The notes beneath the pieces are model-generated. The model made no database searches. It was not told where the DNA came from and worked only from the letters and a program-made list of their open reading frames with translations. DNA of 64,000 nucleotides, from contig CANMWJ010000002.1 of the NCBI GenBank assembly GCA_947501565.1, forward strand, positions 62,001 through 126,000. Reading direction: 5' to 3'. How positions within the stretch are numbered: position 1 is the first letter of the stretch; each line of letters opens with the position of its first letter. The translations under genes and the position numbers were made by a program. This stretch comes from an uncultured Marinobacterium sp. (GTDB taxonomy: Bacteria > Pseudomonadota > Gammaproteobacteria > Pseudomonadales > Balneatricaceae). Positions 17,159-25,518 of the stretch are shown here, in pieces.

Positions 17159-17575
17159 TTTAATACTGCGCCGGCTTATATCGCTGAAATGTGTTACATC
17201 CTATAAGTGATGTTAACACTCTGAAGGGAAAGGAAATTATAGATCGAATGCCTTATTCTCTTCCGCTGAAAACGAGCATGCGCGTATTGATGATTTGCCG
17301 TGCGTATATGGCTGCATGGCGATATCCGTAAGTGCCTAATATGAAACGGATTTGGGGATAAGGCAAGGGGGAAAACGTGCCATTTAAGGTTAGAAAAGCG
17401 CGCGGGTTTCTTTGTAGGGGGGCAATATACTGTATGGATATCCAAAGACGGGGTGACTACATACAGATAAATGGACATGGATTGGATGAGTCTCACCATA
17501 TCCGCTTCGTACTTGTTGCGGATATGGTGCGTTATAGCAATGCTGCACTTTGGGCAGGGGAAGGCTTACGCCGTT
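17159..17575. other. Non-coding stretch with a perfect 12-bp hairpin
   Basis: No supported gene. CACCATATCCGC (17494-17505) and GCGGATATGGTG (17518-17529) form a perfect stem with a 12-nt loop, followed on the plus strand by GCGTTATAG, which resembles an attC end. It lies just past the cfa stop on the opposite strand and could be a cfa terminator without a T-tract, or a recombination-site remnant. No attI or integrase is seen here. Confidence 0.45.
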
Positions 17576-18796
17576 TTATCGTTCCAACACATAAAATCCC
17601 ACATCGATCGATCCCTGTTCAAAGCCGCCTTGGCAGTAGGCGAGGTAGTAGCGCCATAGGCGGTAGAAGCGGTTGTCAAAACCGAGGGGTTTGATCTGTT
17701 GCCAGTGATTTTCAAACTCCTGTGCCCACAGCTCCAGGGTGCGGGCATAGTCCATGCCGAACAGCTGCTGCTCTTTTAATTCGAAGCCGTGCTGATCGAA
17801 TTTCTGGTGCAGGGCTTCTACGCTGGGCAGCATACCGCCGGGGAATACATAGCGCTGAATAAAGTCCGCCTGTTTGCGGTAGCTGTGGAAGCGGTCGTTA
17901 TCGATGCTGATTACCTGTAGTACGACGCGGCCACCCGGTTTCAGGATCTTTTTCAGGGTTTCGAAGTAGGTATCCCAGTGGGCTTCACCCACGGCTTCAA
18001 ACATCTCGATTGAGACGATGCCGTCGTAGCGGTGGTTCAGGTCGCGGTAGTCTGTCAGGCTGAGATGAACCTGCTCGGATAATCCCGCATTGTTGACGCG
18101 CTCTTTTGCCCACGCCAGCTGTTCTTTTGACAGGGTAACGCCGTGAACCTTGAGCTGATGTTCCTGTGCTGCTTGTGTGACGAAACCGCCCCAGCCGCAG
18201 CCGATCTCGGCGATATGGTCACCGGGTTTGGCATCCAGTAGCTCCAGAATACGCGCGTATTTATTGTGCTGTGCCTGCTCCAACGGTTCGTTTTCGTCTT
18301 TGAAAAGGGCGGCGGAATAGGTCATGCCAGGGTCGAGCCAGTGACTGTAAAACTCGTTCCCCAGATCGTAGTGGGCGGCGATGTTTTTGCGACTCCCTTT
18401 GCGGCTGTTGTCGCGACGGCGGTGATATAGGTTGTGCAGGATGCCGGTAAAAGCGCGTGCCTTGGATAGATTGTCCAGCTCTGCTTCGTAACGGAGTGCC
18501 CAACGTACCAGTGATGTGAGGTCCGGGCTGTCCCACTCTCCGGCCAGGTAAGATTCTGACCAGCCGTTGATACCACCGGTGAGCAGACGGAGAAGTGGGC
18601 GGAAATTGTTGAGCTTTAATGACGCCACGGGTTCTTTGTCACCAAAGCTGCAGCGGTACCCGCTGGGCAGGGTGAGGTGCAGGGTTCCGACAGAGCGATT
18701 GAGCTTACTATTGAGGACCCTGATCAGCTTGCGCTCGAACCAGCCCAGGTCTTCGATCTGTTGTGGTGTATGGGCGTTGTAATCAATGGCTTTCAT
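17576..18796 (-). CDS. Cyclopropane-fatty-acyl-phospholipid synthase family methyltransferase
   Basis: 406 residues. The SAM site is IAEIGCGWGGFVTQAAQEH; other family marks are AAHYDLGNEFYSHWLDPGMTYS, SIEMFEAVGEAHW and the C-terminal RLWRYYLAYCQGGF. Classical Cfa adds methylene across the double bond of unsaturated phospholipid acyl chains. Paralogues in ChrR regulons methylate fatty acids on the way to methylated furan fatty acids, so this may be a UfaM-like enzyme rather than a true cyclopropane synthase. It overlaps the DUF1365 gene by 14 bp and is the last gene of the oxidoreductase-DUF1365-CFA operon behind the promoter at 21031-21056. Confidence 0.9.
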   Translation of the reverse strand: MKAIDYNAHTPQQIEDLGWFERKLIRVLNSKLNRSVGTLHLTLPSGYRCSFGDKEPVASLKLNNFRPLLRLLTGGINGWSESYLAGEWDSPDLTSLVRWALRYEAELDNLSKARAFTGILHNLYHRRRDNSRKGSRKNIAAHYDLGNEFYSHWLDPGMTYSAALFKDENEPLEQAQHNKYARILELLDAKPGDHIAEIGCGWGGFVTQAAQEHQLKVHGVTLSKEQLAWAKERVNNAGLSEQVHLSLTDYRDLNHRYDGIVSIEMFEAVGEAHWDTYFETLKKILKPGGRVVLQVISIDNDRFHSYRKQADFIQRYVFPGGMLPSVEALHQKFDQHGFELKEQQLFGMDYARTLELWAQEFENHWQQIKPLGFDNRFYRLWRYYLAYCQGGFEQGSIDVGFYVLER

Positions 18797-19616
18797 AGTG
18801 CATCACTCCGTTTTTGTCCTGCCAGCTTACGCTGTAGCGGTTGCCTGCATCGCGGGGTTGGATTTTTACTTTTTTGCGCCAGAGACGCAGGGCTTCCCAA
18901 TGGATCATGGTGATCACCTTCAACGTCATCAGCGGATATCGGAGGAAGGCTTTCAGCAGTGTTTTATCGGTAAAAGGTGTACGCGTGCCGGTGAAGGTCG
19001 CGTGTAAGATCGGCTGCCCATGGTTATGTTCTGAGGCGTTGTCACTCATGACACCGTCTGTTTGTCTGATGCAGACAGCGATACGCTCTTCTGGCGGTTG
19101 GATACGGAACGAGTAGGCCGTATCCATCGGCATAAAGGGACTCACGTACATCTTTTTGCCGCAGTGATGGCGCACCGGTCCTGCAGCGTCCGGCGTTGCG
19201 GGCAGCAGGTAGGTGTGACGGTTGCCAAAGGTATTGGTCACTTCGTAGAGAATGACCTCCAGCTGGTCGTCGGCGTTGTAGCAGAAGTAGACGCTAAGTG
19301 GATTGAATACGTAACCCAGGATACGTGGGTAGCAGAGCAGTTTGATACGAGCGCTGGCGCTGGTGTAACCGTGCGCAGCGAGCAGCTCTGCAATCTGCTT
19401 TCTTAACTGGTCGCCGCCTTTGCCGTGGTCTTTCTCGTGTAGTGAGAACAGATTGAAACGGTTTACCGAAAACAGGCGGTGTTTAGCATCCAGTTCATCC
19501 AGTTCATCCAGATCCAGGCAGGCGGAAAACACCCGGTAGATAAAGCGATGCCGTTGAGGGGTGAAGCGATGGTGCATCACCAGCCCCTCGTATAGCGCGG
19601 AATCCAGTTCAGCCAT
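18783..19616 (-). CDS. DUF1365 family protein
   Basis: 277 residues from the ATG at 19616; a longer open frame to 19952 overlaps the upstream gene and is unlikely to be translated. Family marks: ALYEGLVMHHRFTPQRHRF, LLCYPRILGYVFNPLSVYFC, VTNTFGNRHTYLL, KKMYVSPFMPMD. The biochemical role is not established. It nearly always sits between a flavin amine-oxidase-like protein and a CFA-type methyltransferase, exactly as here. The start overlaps the upstream stop (ATGGCTGA). Confidence 0.87.
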   Translation of the reverse strand: MAELDSALYEGLVMHHRFTPQRHRFIYRVFSACLDLDELDELDAKHRLFSVNRFNLFSLHEKDHGKGGDQLRKQIAELLAAHGYTSASARIKLLCYPRILGYVFNPLSVYFCYNADDQLEVILYEVTNTFGNRHTYLLPATPDAAGPVRHHCGKKMYVSPFMPMDTAYSFRIQPPEERIAVCIRQTDGVMSDNASEHNHGQPILHATFTGTRTPFTDKTLLKAFLRYPLMTLKVITMIHWEALRLWRKKVKIQPRDAGNRYSVSWQDKNGVMHYESH

Positions 19617-21009
19617 TGGCCTGCTCCCTGGCACGGTCTTCGGAGTAATCTGTGTGATGAGCCCCATGAGGCTTCTGCGGTATAACGTGGATGCGGCTGC
19701 TTGGATCTTCCAACTCCCAGTTGCGGGGGATGCCGCCCAGCTGTTCGGCAACTGCGAGCCCTGACTGCAAACCGTCTTCGTGGAAACCATAACCAAAGTA
19801 GGCACCGCAGAACCAGGTGTTTTGCTTACCCTGCAACTGCCAGAGTTTGCGCTGGGCGCTGTAGGATTCCCGGCCAAACGCCGGATGGTCATAGAAGAAG
19901 CTGCGGAGAATGGTTCCGTCAGCCGGCTCATGTAGTGGGTTAAGCGAAACAAACACTGGGGTTTCAGTATTCAGGGGTTGTAAGCGGTTCATCCAATAGG
20001 TGACCGATACTTCCTGATCTTTGCCGTGACCTTCGGACATGTAGTTCCAGCTCGACCAGACGGCACGGCGCTGGGGCATCAGTTTCTCATCCAGATGCAG
20101 GTACGCTTTATTGCGCTGGTAGGGGAAGCAGCTGAGTAGGTCGCGCTCCTCCGGAGTAGGATCCGCCAGCAGGGCGAGGGCCTGATCGGAGTGGCAGGCG
20201 AGTACCACATCGTCGAAGTGTTCGCGACGACCGTGCAGGTCTTCGATCAGTATGTGTCCCGGCTGGCGGATGATACGGTGGATGCGGCTGTTGAGACGGA
20301 TGGATCCGCCCAGCGTCTGAGCAATTTTATCAACGTACTGGATGCTGCCACCGACCACGGTACTCCATTGAGGGCGATCGTTGAGCTGAACCAGACCGTG
20401 ATTGCTGCAGAATCTGAGGAAGCTGGCGGCGGGGTAATCGAGCATCTGCTCTACAGGTGTTGACCAGATCGCAGCACCCATCGGCAGCAGATGATCATAG
20501 ATAAAATGTTTGCCGTAGCCGTGTTGCGCAAGCAATTCACCGAGCGTCAGGGTGTGCAGATCTTCCTGATTCAGCATCTGCTCGGAGTTGCGGTAAAAAC
20601 GCAGAAGGTCTTTTAGCATAAGAAGGAAGGAGGGACGGATCAGGTTGGAACGTTGTGCAAACACTCCGCCTAAGCCGGTACCGGAGTACTCCAGGCCACC
20701 CTCTCTGGCGGAAACCGCGAACGACATATCAGTCTCACAGGTCTCAACGTCCAGTTCCTTAAACAGCTTTACCAGGTTGGGATAGTTAACAGGGTTGAAG
20801 ACAATAAAGCCCGTGTCCACATCAATCTGACTGTTGTTCACCATCACCGAAACGGTGTTAGAGTGGCCTCCAAGCCGATCATCCTTTTCAAACAGCGTTA
20901 CATCATGGGCTTTGTTCAGTAGCCAGGCACAGCTGAGACCGGAGATACCGGAGCCGATAACAGCGATCTTTTTTCTTCTGAGGGCAGCGATATTCATAGG
21001 ATCGTCCAT
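19609..21009 (-). CDS. FAD-dependent oxidoreductase (amine-oxidase fold), fatty-acid modification cluster
   Basis: About 466 residues from the ATG at 21009 (MDDPMNIAALRRKKIAVIGS); the ATG at 20997 is a second choice. The FAD motif GSGISGLSCAWLL is near the N-terminus, followed by EKDDRLGGHSNTV; the C-terminus has CGAYFGYGFHEDGLQSGLAV. The family includes cyclopropane/unsaturated fatty-acid modifying flavoproteins found with DUF1365 and CFA-like enzymes. The predicted ECF promoter at 21031-21056 leaves a leader of only ~15-20 nt, which excludes the longer frame to 21120. It is the first gene of a three-gene operon. Confidence 0.88.
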   Translation of the reverse strand: MDDPMNIAALRRKKIAVIGSGISGLSCAWLLNKAHDVTLFEKDDRLGGHSNTVSVMVNNSQIDVDTGFIVFNPVNYPNLVKLFKELDVETCETDMSFAVSAREGGLEYSGTGLGGVFAQRSNLIRPSFLLMLKDLLRFYRNSEQMLNQEDLHTLTLGELLAQHGYGKHFIYDHLLPMGAAIWSTPVEQMLDYPAASFLRFCSNHGLVQLNDRPQWSTVVGGSIQYVDKIAQTLGGSIRLNSRIHRIIRQPGHILIEDLHGRREHFDDVVLACHSDQALALLADPTPEERDLLSCFPYQRNKAYLHLDEKLMPQRRAVWSSWNYMSEGHGKDQEVSVTYWMNRLQPLNTETPVFVSLNPLHEPADGTILRSFFYDHPAFGRESYSAQRKLWQLQGKQNTWFCGAYFGYGFHEDGLQSGLAVAEQLGGIPRNWELEDPSSRIHVIPQKPHGAHHTDYSEDRAREQANG

Positions 21010-21030
21010 AATTTGTTCGTTGCATCCTGT

Positions 21031-21056
21031 TACGCAGGGTAGCCCATAAAAGATCA
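21031..21056 (-). promoter_or_regulatory. Predicted ECF promoter of the oxidoreductase-DUF1365-CFA operon
   Basis: On the minus strand TGATCT (21056-21051), 16 nt, CGTA (21034-21031). It diverges from the sigma factor's own promoter-like site 57 bp away. Confidence 0.72.
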
Positions 21057-21112
21057 CCTGATTAACTAAGCATTTAAAAAATAGGAAAAAAGCAGATATT
21101 TTGATGCAGAGT

Positions 21113-21138
21113 TGATCCAATCTCAGCGGTCAATCGTA
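21113..21138 (+). promoter_or_regulatory. Predicted autoregulated ECF promoter of the sigma factor gene
   Basis: TGATCC (21113-21118), 16 nt, CGTA (21135-21138). The -10 element abuts the AAGGAG ribosome site used by the ATG at 21148. A transcript from here would start about 4-6 nt before that ATG, which raises a start-codon question (see findings). Confidence 0.6.
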
Positions 21139-21147
21139 AGGAGAGAC

Positions 21148-21744
21148 ATGGAAAACAAACCGCCTGGAGAAGACGTGGAAAAAGTTGTGGCATTAAATGC
21201 GGATACGACGAGTCAGATGGACTGGAGCGCGATCCTCACGCAACTTGCCGAAACGCAGGATAAAAAGCTGTATATCACGCTGTTCCGACATTTTGCGCCC
21301 AAGGTAAAAGCGTACATCATCCGTCTGGGATTGGTCGAAACCACCGCTGAAGAGCTGATGCAGGAAACCATGCTGACCGTGTGGAGGAAAGCGCATCTTT
21401 ATAACCGCTCAAAAGCAGCGGCGAGCACCTGGATATTTACGCTGGCGCGAAATCAGAGTATCGATTGGATGCGCCGCCAGAAATACCCGGAGTATGAGCT
21501 GGAGGAGTGGACCCCGGACCCGGATGATTCGGATCGGGGTGAGCAAAGTGTAACTGCCGACCGGATGGCGCGGGCTGTGCAATCGTTGCCGGAAAATCAG
21601 GCTCAGGTGATCTACATGTCTTTCTACGAGGGGCGTTCCCATTCTGAGATATCCAGCCGTTTAGGGATACCGTTGGGCAGCGTCAAATCGAGGCTGCGGC
21701 TGGCGTCAGAAAAACTCAAAACGATCTGGAGGGCTGAAGTATGA
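21148..21744 (+). CDS. rpoE: ECF sigma factor of the RpoE-ChrR (singlet-oxygen) type
   Basis: 198 residues from the ATG at 21148 with an excellent AAGGAG site; the alternative ATG is 21217 (MDWSAIL). Region 2 is LFRHFAPKVKAYIIRLG...AEELMQETMLTVWRKAHLY with STWIFTLARNQSIDWMRR; region 4 is LPENQAQVIYMSFYEGRSHSEISSRLGIPLGSVKSRLRLA. It resembles Rhodobacter RpoE (shared HFAPKVK). It overlaps the anti-sigma gene by 4 bp. In the known system singlet oxygen triggers loss of ChrR and frees the sigma factor. It very likely directs the eight TGATC-N16-CGTA-like promoters in this window. Confidence 0.93.
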   Translation: MENKPPGEDVEKVVALNADTTSQMDWSAILTQLAETQDKKLYITLFRHFAPKVKAYIIRLGLVETTAEELMQETMLTVWRKAHLYNRSKAAASTWIFTLARNQSIDWMRRQKYPEYELEEWTPDPDDSDRGEQSVTADRMARAVQSLPENQAQVIYMSFYEGRSHSEISSRLGIPLGSVKSRLRLASEKLKTIWRAEV

Positions 21745-22391
21745 ACATCCGTCATCATCTGGATGAAGCGACCCTAATGAGTTATGCCGCCGGGTCGTTA
21801 TCTCAGGCTATGGCACTGGTTGCTGCCTGCCACCTCTCTATGTGCCCTGAATGTCGTGCACGGGCGCAGGCATCCGAATCCATCGGCGGTATGTTGCTTG
21901 AAGGGCTGGATCCGGTCGATATCAGCGACGACGCTCTGGATGCGGTACTGGCCGCCATCGATAAAGAACCTGAAGTGGTCGAGATCATCCGCGAGCCGGT
22001 CCGCACCGAGAGTGATGTGCCGATGCCGCTGGCTGACTATATAGGCGGTTCGCTGGATACGATTGAGTGGAAACGGATTGTACCGGGAGTCTGGTACTAC
22101 GATCTGCCTTGCCATACCAAAGGTGTGTCCCGCCTGTTGCGTATTGCGCCGGGTAAAGCGATGTTGCCTCATACCCATGACGGTAACGAATTGACGCTGG
22201 TGCTGCGAGGTTCCTTCAGCGATGAGATCGGGCGGTTTGCCGCAGGCGACATCGCAGATCTTGATGACCAGATCGAACATCAGCCGCTGGTCGATAGCGA
22301 GGAAGACTGCATCTGTCTGGTCGCAACCGATGCGCCGCTCAAGTTTACGACGTTGTTGGGTCGTATCATGCAGCCTGTGACCGGTTTCTGA
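21741..22391 (+). CDS. chrR: ChrR-type zinc-binding anti-sigma factor
   Basis: 216 residues. The N-terminal anti-sigma domain has His6, His31, Cys35 and Cys38 (HHLDEA ... CHLSMCPEC), the same positions as the zinc ligands of Rhodobacter ChrR. The C-terminal cupin (from ~105) keeps His144, His146, Glu150 and His180 (LPHTHDGNE, QIEHQP), the second metal site needed for the singlet-oxygen response. The start codon overlaps the sigma stop (ATGA). The complete ligand set suggests a functional sensor. Confidence 0.94.
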   Translation: MNIRHHLDEATLMSYAAGSLSQAMALVAACHLSMCPECRARAQASESIGGMLLEGLDPVDISDDALDAVLAAIDKEPEVVEIIREPVRTESDVPMPLADYIGGSLDTIEWKRIVPGVWYYDLPCHTKGVSRLLRIAPGKAMLPHTHDGNELTLVLRGSFSDEIGRFAAGDIADLDDQIEHQPLVDSEEDCICLVATDAPLKFTTLLGRIMQPVTGF

Positions 22392-22459
22392 GTAGGCACA
22401 GGCTTTAGCTGACAACAAAACGGAATACTCAAATCATCAGGAACGATGGGAGAGCTGTT

Positions 22460-23434
22460 ATGAGTGATACAACATCTGAAGATCTGAAACCCTCCATCCC
22501 TGTGGGTATCAGTGCCTGCTTGATGGGGCAGAAAGTGCGCTTTGACTCCGGCCACAAGCGATCCGTGTACTGCCTCAAAGTGTTAAGCGAGTGTTTTGAC
22601 TTCAAACCGTTCTGCCCTGAAGTGGCGATAGGTTTGGGTACGCCGCGTGAACCGATCCGCCTGGTGGGTGAGCCGGAAGCGCCTCGTGCCCTAGGCACCC
22701 GTAATGCAGAGCTGGATGTGACCGACAAGCTGGCAGACTACGGCCAGATGATCGCTGAAAACCATAAAGAACTCTGCGGTTATATTCTGATGAAAGGGTC
22801 TCCTAGCTGCGGTATGGAACGGGTGAAGATCTATCACCAAAATGGCATTCCCAACACCGCAGGTAGCGGCATCTTTGCTGCCGAGATTATGAAGCATAAC
22901 CCGGCTCTGCCGGTTGAAGAAGAAGCTCGTCTCAACGATGCGGTGTTGCGAGAAAACTTCATCACCCGCGTGTTTGCCTACTACAAGTTCAAACAGGAAG
23001 TTGAAGCGGAGCCAACACTGCACAATGTGCTGCAGTACCACAGCCGCGTTAAGTATCAGCTGATGGCGCACTCTTACGAAGGTTATCGTGAACTGGGCCG
23101 TTATCTTGCGCAGGACGCACCCCAGCTGCCGCTGGAAGAGGTGATGCAGCACTACTTGCTGACGCTGATGAACCACCTGAAGTCTCGCGCTAATCGTAAG
23201 AGTCACACCAACGCCATGATGCATATTATGGGTTACATGAAGCGCGACCTGGATACGGAAACCAAGCAGGATCTGTTGCAGGCGATTGATCAGTATCGTA
23301 CCAATCAGGTTCATCTGGCGGTGCCGATCACCTTGCTCAAGCACTATCTCAAGCGTCACGGGAACGAATATATCCGCTCCCAAGCGTATCTTGATCCCTA
23401 CCCGCACGAACTGGGCCTCAGAAACTACATCTGA
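22460..23434 (+). CDS. DUF523-DUF1722 (YbgA-type) fusion protein
   Basis: 324 residues. The N-terminal DUF523 domain (~10-160) contains GISACLMGQKVRFDSGHKR, FCPEVAIGLGTPREPIRLV and MKGSPSCGMERVKIY with conserved Cys. The C-terminal DUF1722/YbgA domain (~190-315) contains YHSRVKYQLMAHS and NAMMHIMGYMKR. YbgA is encoded beside phrB in E. coli, and here it lies directly between chrR and the photolyase. The function is unproven; a link to photolyase or light stress is inferred from this conserved neighbourhood. The 68-bp gap after chrR has no promoter of the ECF type, so it is probably read through. Confidence 0.88.
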   Translation: MSDTTSEDLKPSIPVGISACLMGQKVRFDSGHKRSVYCLKVLSECFDFKPFCPEVAIGLGTPREPIRLVGEPEAPRALGTRNAELDVTDKLADYGQMIAENHKELCGYILMKGSPSCGMERVKIYHQNGIPNTAGSGIFAAEIMKHNPALPVEEEARLNDAVLRENFITRVFAYYKFKQEVEAEPTLHNVLQYHSRVKYQLMAHSYEGYRELGRYLAQDAPQLPLEEVMQHYLLTLMNHLKSRANRKSHTNAMMHIMGYMKRDLDTETKQDLLQAIDQYRTNQVHLAVPITLLKHYLKRHGNEYIRSQAYLDPYPHELGLRNYI

Positions 23435-23466
23435 GGCTCAGCCTCTCTTTAAGAACAGGTAGTCCG

Positions 23467-24885
23467 ATGAAACTTGTTTGGTTCAGAAACGATTTGCGCG
23501 TGCGTGATAACCACGCGTTGTATCAGGCGTGCCAGGATGCGCAGCAGTGGCAGCCGGTCGTTGCGGTGGCAGTGCTCACGCCGACGCAGTGGAAAATTCA
23601 GGATGAAGGGCGTTGCCGGGTGCAGTTCTGGCTTGCCAATCTGCGTAAGTTGGCAGAGGATCTGGCGGCGCTGAACATCCCGCTTAAAGTGCTGCGTGTC
23701 GCCAGCAACCGTGAGGTGCCCGAGCAGCTGATGGCGCTGGTGCGTTCACTGAACGCCCAGGCACTTTACTTTAACCGTGAATACCCTGAATACGAGCAAC
23801 GTCGGGATGATGCCGTCAGTGTGCAGCTTGGCGATGCTGGGATTAAGGTTCATTCGTTTAACAGCGACACCATTATTGAGCCCGGCCAGGTGCGCAATAA
23901 GCAGGGCTTGCCGTTCCGGGTGTTTACCCCGTTCAGTAAAGCGTGGCGAAGTTTGTATGCGCAGGAACTTCCGACACCTCTCCCGATGCCTGCAGCGCAG
24001 ATGGAGAGCGGCGTGAACGGCGATCCCATACCTTCGCTCAGTTATGAGCTGGGCAGCAATTACTGGGATGAAAGTTTGTGGCCCGCAGGATCTGATATCG
24101 CCCACGACCGCTTGCAGCAGTTCGCGGCTGAGAAGGCGGTTCAATATCCGGATCATCGCGATTATCCGGCAATGGCCTCTACATCCTCCCTGTCGCCTTA
24201 CCTGAGCGTTGGCGCGCTGTCTGCCCGTCAGTGCATGACGGCGCTGCAGCTGGCCGATGACCGTCCGGGCTGGATGGAGGGGGAGTGGTTGCAGAATCAA
24301 TGGGCGCTGGAGATTATCTGGCGTGAGTTCTACCGCCATCTGCTGGTGGATTTCCCGGAGATTAACCGTCTGCAAGCCTTTAAGCCTGACATTGAGCGGC
24401 GTCTGGTCTGGTCGGATGATGATGCGCTGTTTGATGCCTGGAGCCGCGGGGAGACAGGTTTTCCGTTGGTAGACGCCGGTATGAAACAGCTGCTGGCGAC
24501 GGGCTGGATGCACAATCGGGTGCGGATGCTGACCGCATCCTTCCTTACCAAAATTCTGCGTCAGGACTGGCGCAAGGGGGCAGAGTTCTTTATGCAGCAC
24601 CTGATCGACGGTGACTTCGCTTCCAATCAGGGCGGCTGGCAGTGGAGCGCGTCAGTTGGCGCAGATGCGGCACCGTACTTCCGTATCTTCAGTCCGCAAC
24701 GCCAGGCGGAGCGATTTGATCCCGATGGTCTGTATATCGCCCGCTGGCTGCCGGAGCTGGAGAAGGTGCAGGGAAAACACCGCTTTGATCCACGCTTTGC
24801 GGTAGAGGCGGGACGTCCGCAACCGATTATCGATTACAGTGCGGCCCGAAATCGCAGTATTGACGATTACAATTCGGCTGCCTGA
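23467..24885 (+). CDS. phrB: Deoxyribodipyrimidine photolyase (class I CPD)
   Basis: 472 residues, the usual length. It splits UV-induced cyclobutane pyrimidine dimers using blue light, FADH- and an antenna cofactor. The antenna domain starts MKLVWFRNDLRVRDNHAL; the FAD domain contains EIIWREFYRHLL, TGWMHNRVRMLTASFL, QHLIDGDFASNQGGWQW and SASVGADAAPYFRIFSP. The conserved Trp residues for electron transfer are in the last two. It is the last gene of the rpoE-chrR-ybgA-phrB run, as in Rhodobacter where phrA belongs to the RpoE regulon. Confidence 0.96.
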   Translation: MKLVWFRNDLRVRDNHALYQACQDAQQWQPVVAVAVLTPTQWKIQDEGRCRVQFWLANLRKLAEDLAALNIPLKVLRVASNREVPEQLMALVRSLNAQALYFNREYPEYEQRRDDAVSVQLGDAGIKVHSFNSDTIIEPGQVRNKQGLPFRVFTPFSKAWRSLYAQELPTPLPMPAAQMESGVNGDPIPSLSYELGSNYWDESLWPAGSDIAHDRLQQFAAEKAVQYPDHRDYPAMASTSSLSPYLSVGALSARQCMTALQLADDRPGWMEGEWLQNQWALEIIWREFYRHLLVDFPEINRLQAFKPDIERRLVWSDDDALFDAWSRGETGFPLVDAGMKQLLATGWMHNRVRMLTASFLTKILRQDWRKGAEFFMQHLIDGDFASNQGGWQWSASVGADAAPYFRIFSPQRQAERFDPDGLYIARWLPELEKVQGKHRFDPRFAVEAGRPQPIIDYSAARNRSIDDYNSAA

Positions 24886-24961
24886 AGCTAGCCTGCGCCT
24901 CTTGCGGCGGTAAAGTTGGCTGCTGCTATTGTTCTTACTTACTGCTGCAAGGAGGCGTGGT

Positions 24962-25477
24962 TTGTCCGATCTTCACTTTCGTCCCGTCACTGCATCTGAT
25001 CTTTCAGTTCTTTGTACTTTTCCTCGCGATCCGGAGGAGTTGTTTTTCTGTGCCCCCAGGGCTGAGTATCCCCTGACCGTTGAGCAGCTCGGCGGGCTGA
25101 TTGAAACACGGGCGGATTCCACCGTGGTGGAAATGGAAGGCCGTGTTGTAGGTTTTGCCAACTTCTACCGTTTCGAATCCGAGGGCCTCTGCGCGATTGG
25201 CAACGTGGTGGTAGACCCTGATGCGCGGGGTAGGGGTGTCGCCAGCGCGCTGATCCGTTATATGACCGATCTCGCATACAGCAAGTACGTTGCCCAAGAG
25301 GTGATGGTCTCCTGCTTTAACCGCAACGTAGCAGGCTTACTGCTTTATCCGAAACTCGGCTTCAAACCTGATTCTGTTGAAGCGCGACAGGATTATCGGG
25401 GCGAGACAGTGGCATTGATACATCTAAAAAAGAGAGTGATCCACCCGCGACAAGGGAACGCTAGGGGGATTTCTTGA
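24962..25477 (+). CDS. GNAT family N-acetyltransferase
   Basis: 171 residues if translation begins at the TTG at 24962 (LSDLHFRPVTASDL), which has a strong AAGGAGG 6 nt upstream; no ATG is suitably placed. The acetyl-CoA loop is visible as VVVDPDARGRGVASALIRYM and the C-terminal part as NRNVAGLLLYPKLGFKPD. The substrate is unknown. The stop overlaps a possible early start of the next gene, so the two may be co-transcribed. Confidence 0.83.
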   Translation: MSDLHFRPVTASDLSVLCTFPRDPEELFFCAPRAEYPLTVEQLGGLIETRADSTVVEMEGRVVGFANFYRFESEGLCAIGNVVVDPDARGRGVASALIRYMTDLAYSKYVAQEVMVSCFNRNVAGLLLYPKLGFKPDSVEARQDYRGETVALIHLKKRVIHPRQGNARGIS

Positions 25478-25518
25478 TCTATCCTTCAGTAAGTCCAATT
25501 CTGGTCTCTGGAGCGTCG

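Noticed and set aside
17159-17575. Integron integrase or attI beside the cassette array
   Set aside because: No tyrosine-recombinase motif (R..HxxR..Y) in any frame on either side of the array.
17377-17694. A 105-codon plus frame before and antisense to cfa
   Set aside because: Half of it is antisense to the conserved C-terminus of the CFA enzyme; the rest has no homology or ribosome site.
23433-23445. GAGGC-TCA-GCCTC hairpin between the YbgA-like gene and phrB
   Set aside because: Five base pairs with a short T-rich tail; too weak to call a terminator, and phrB has no promoter of its own that I can see.
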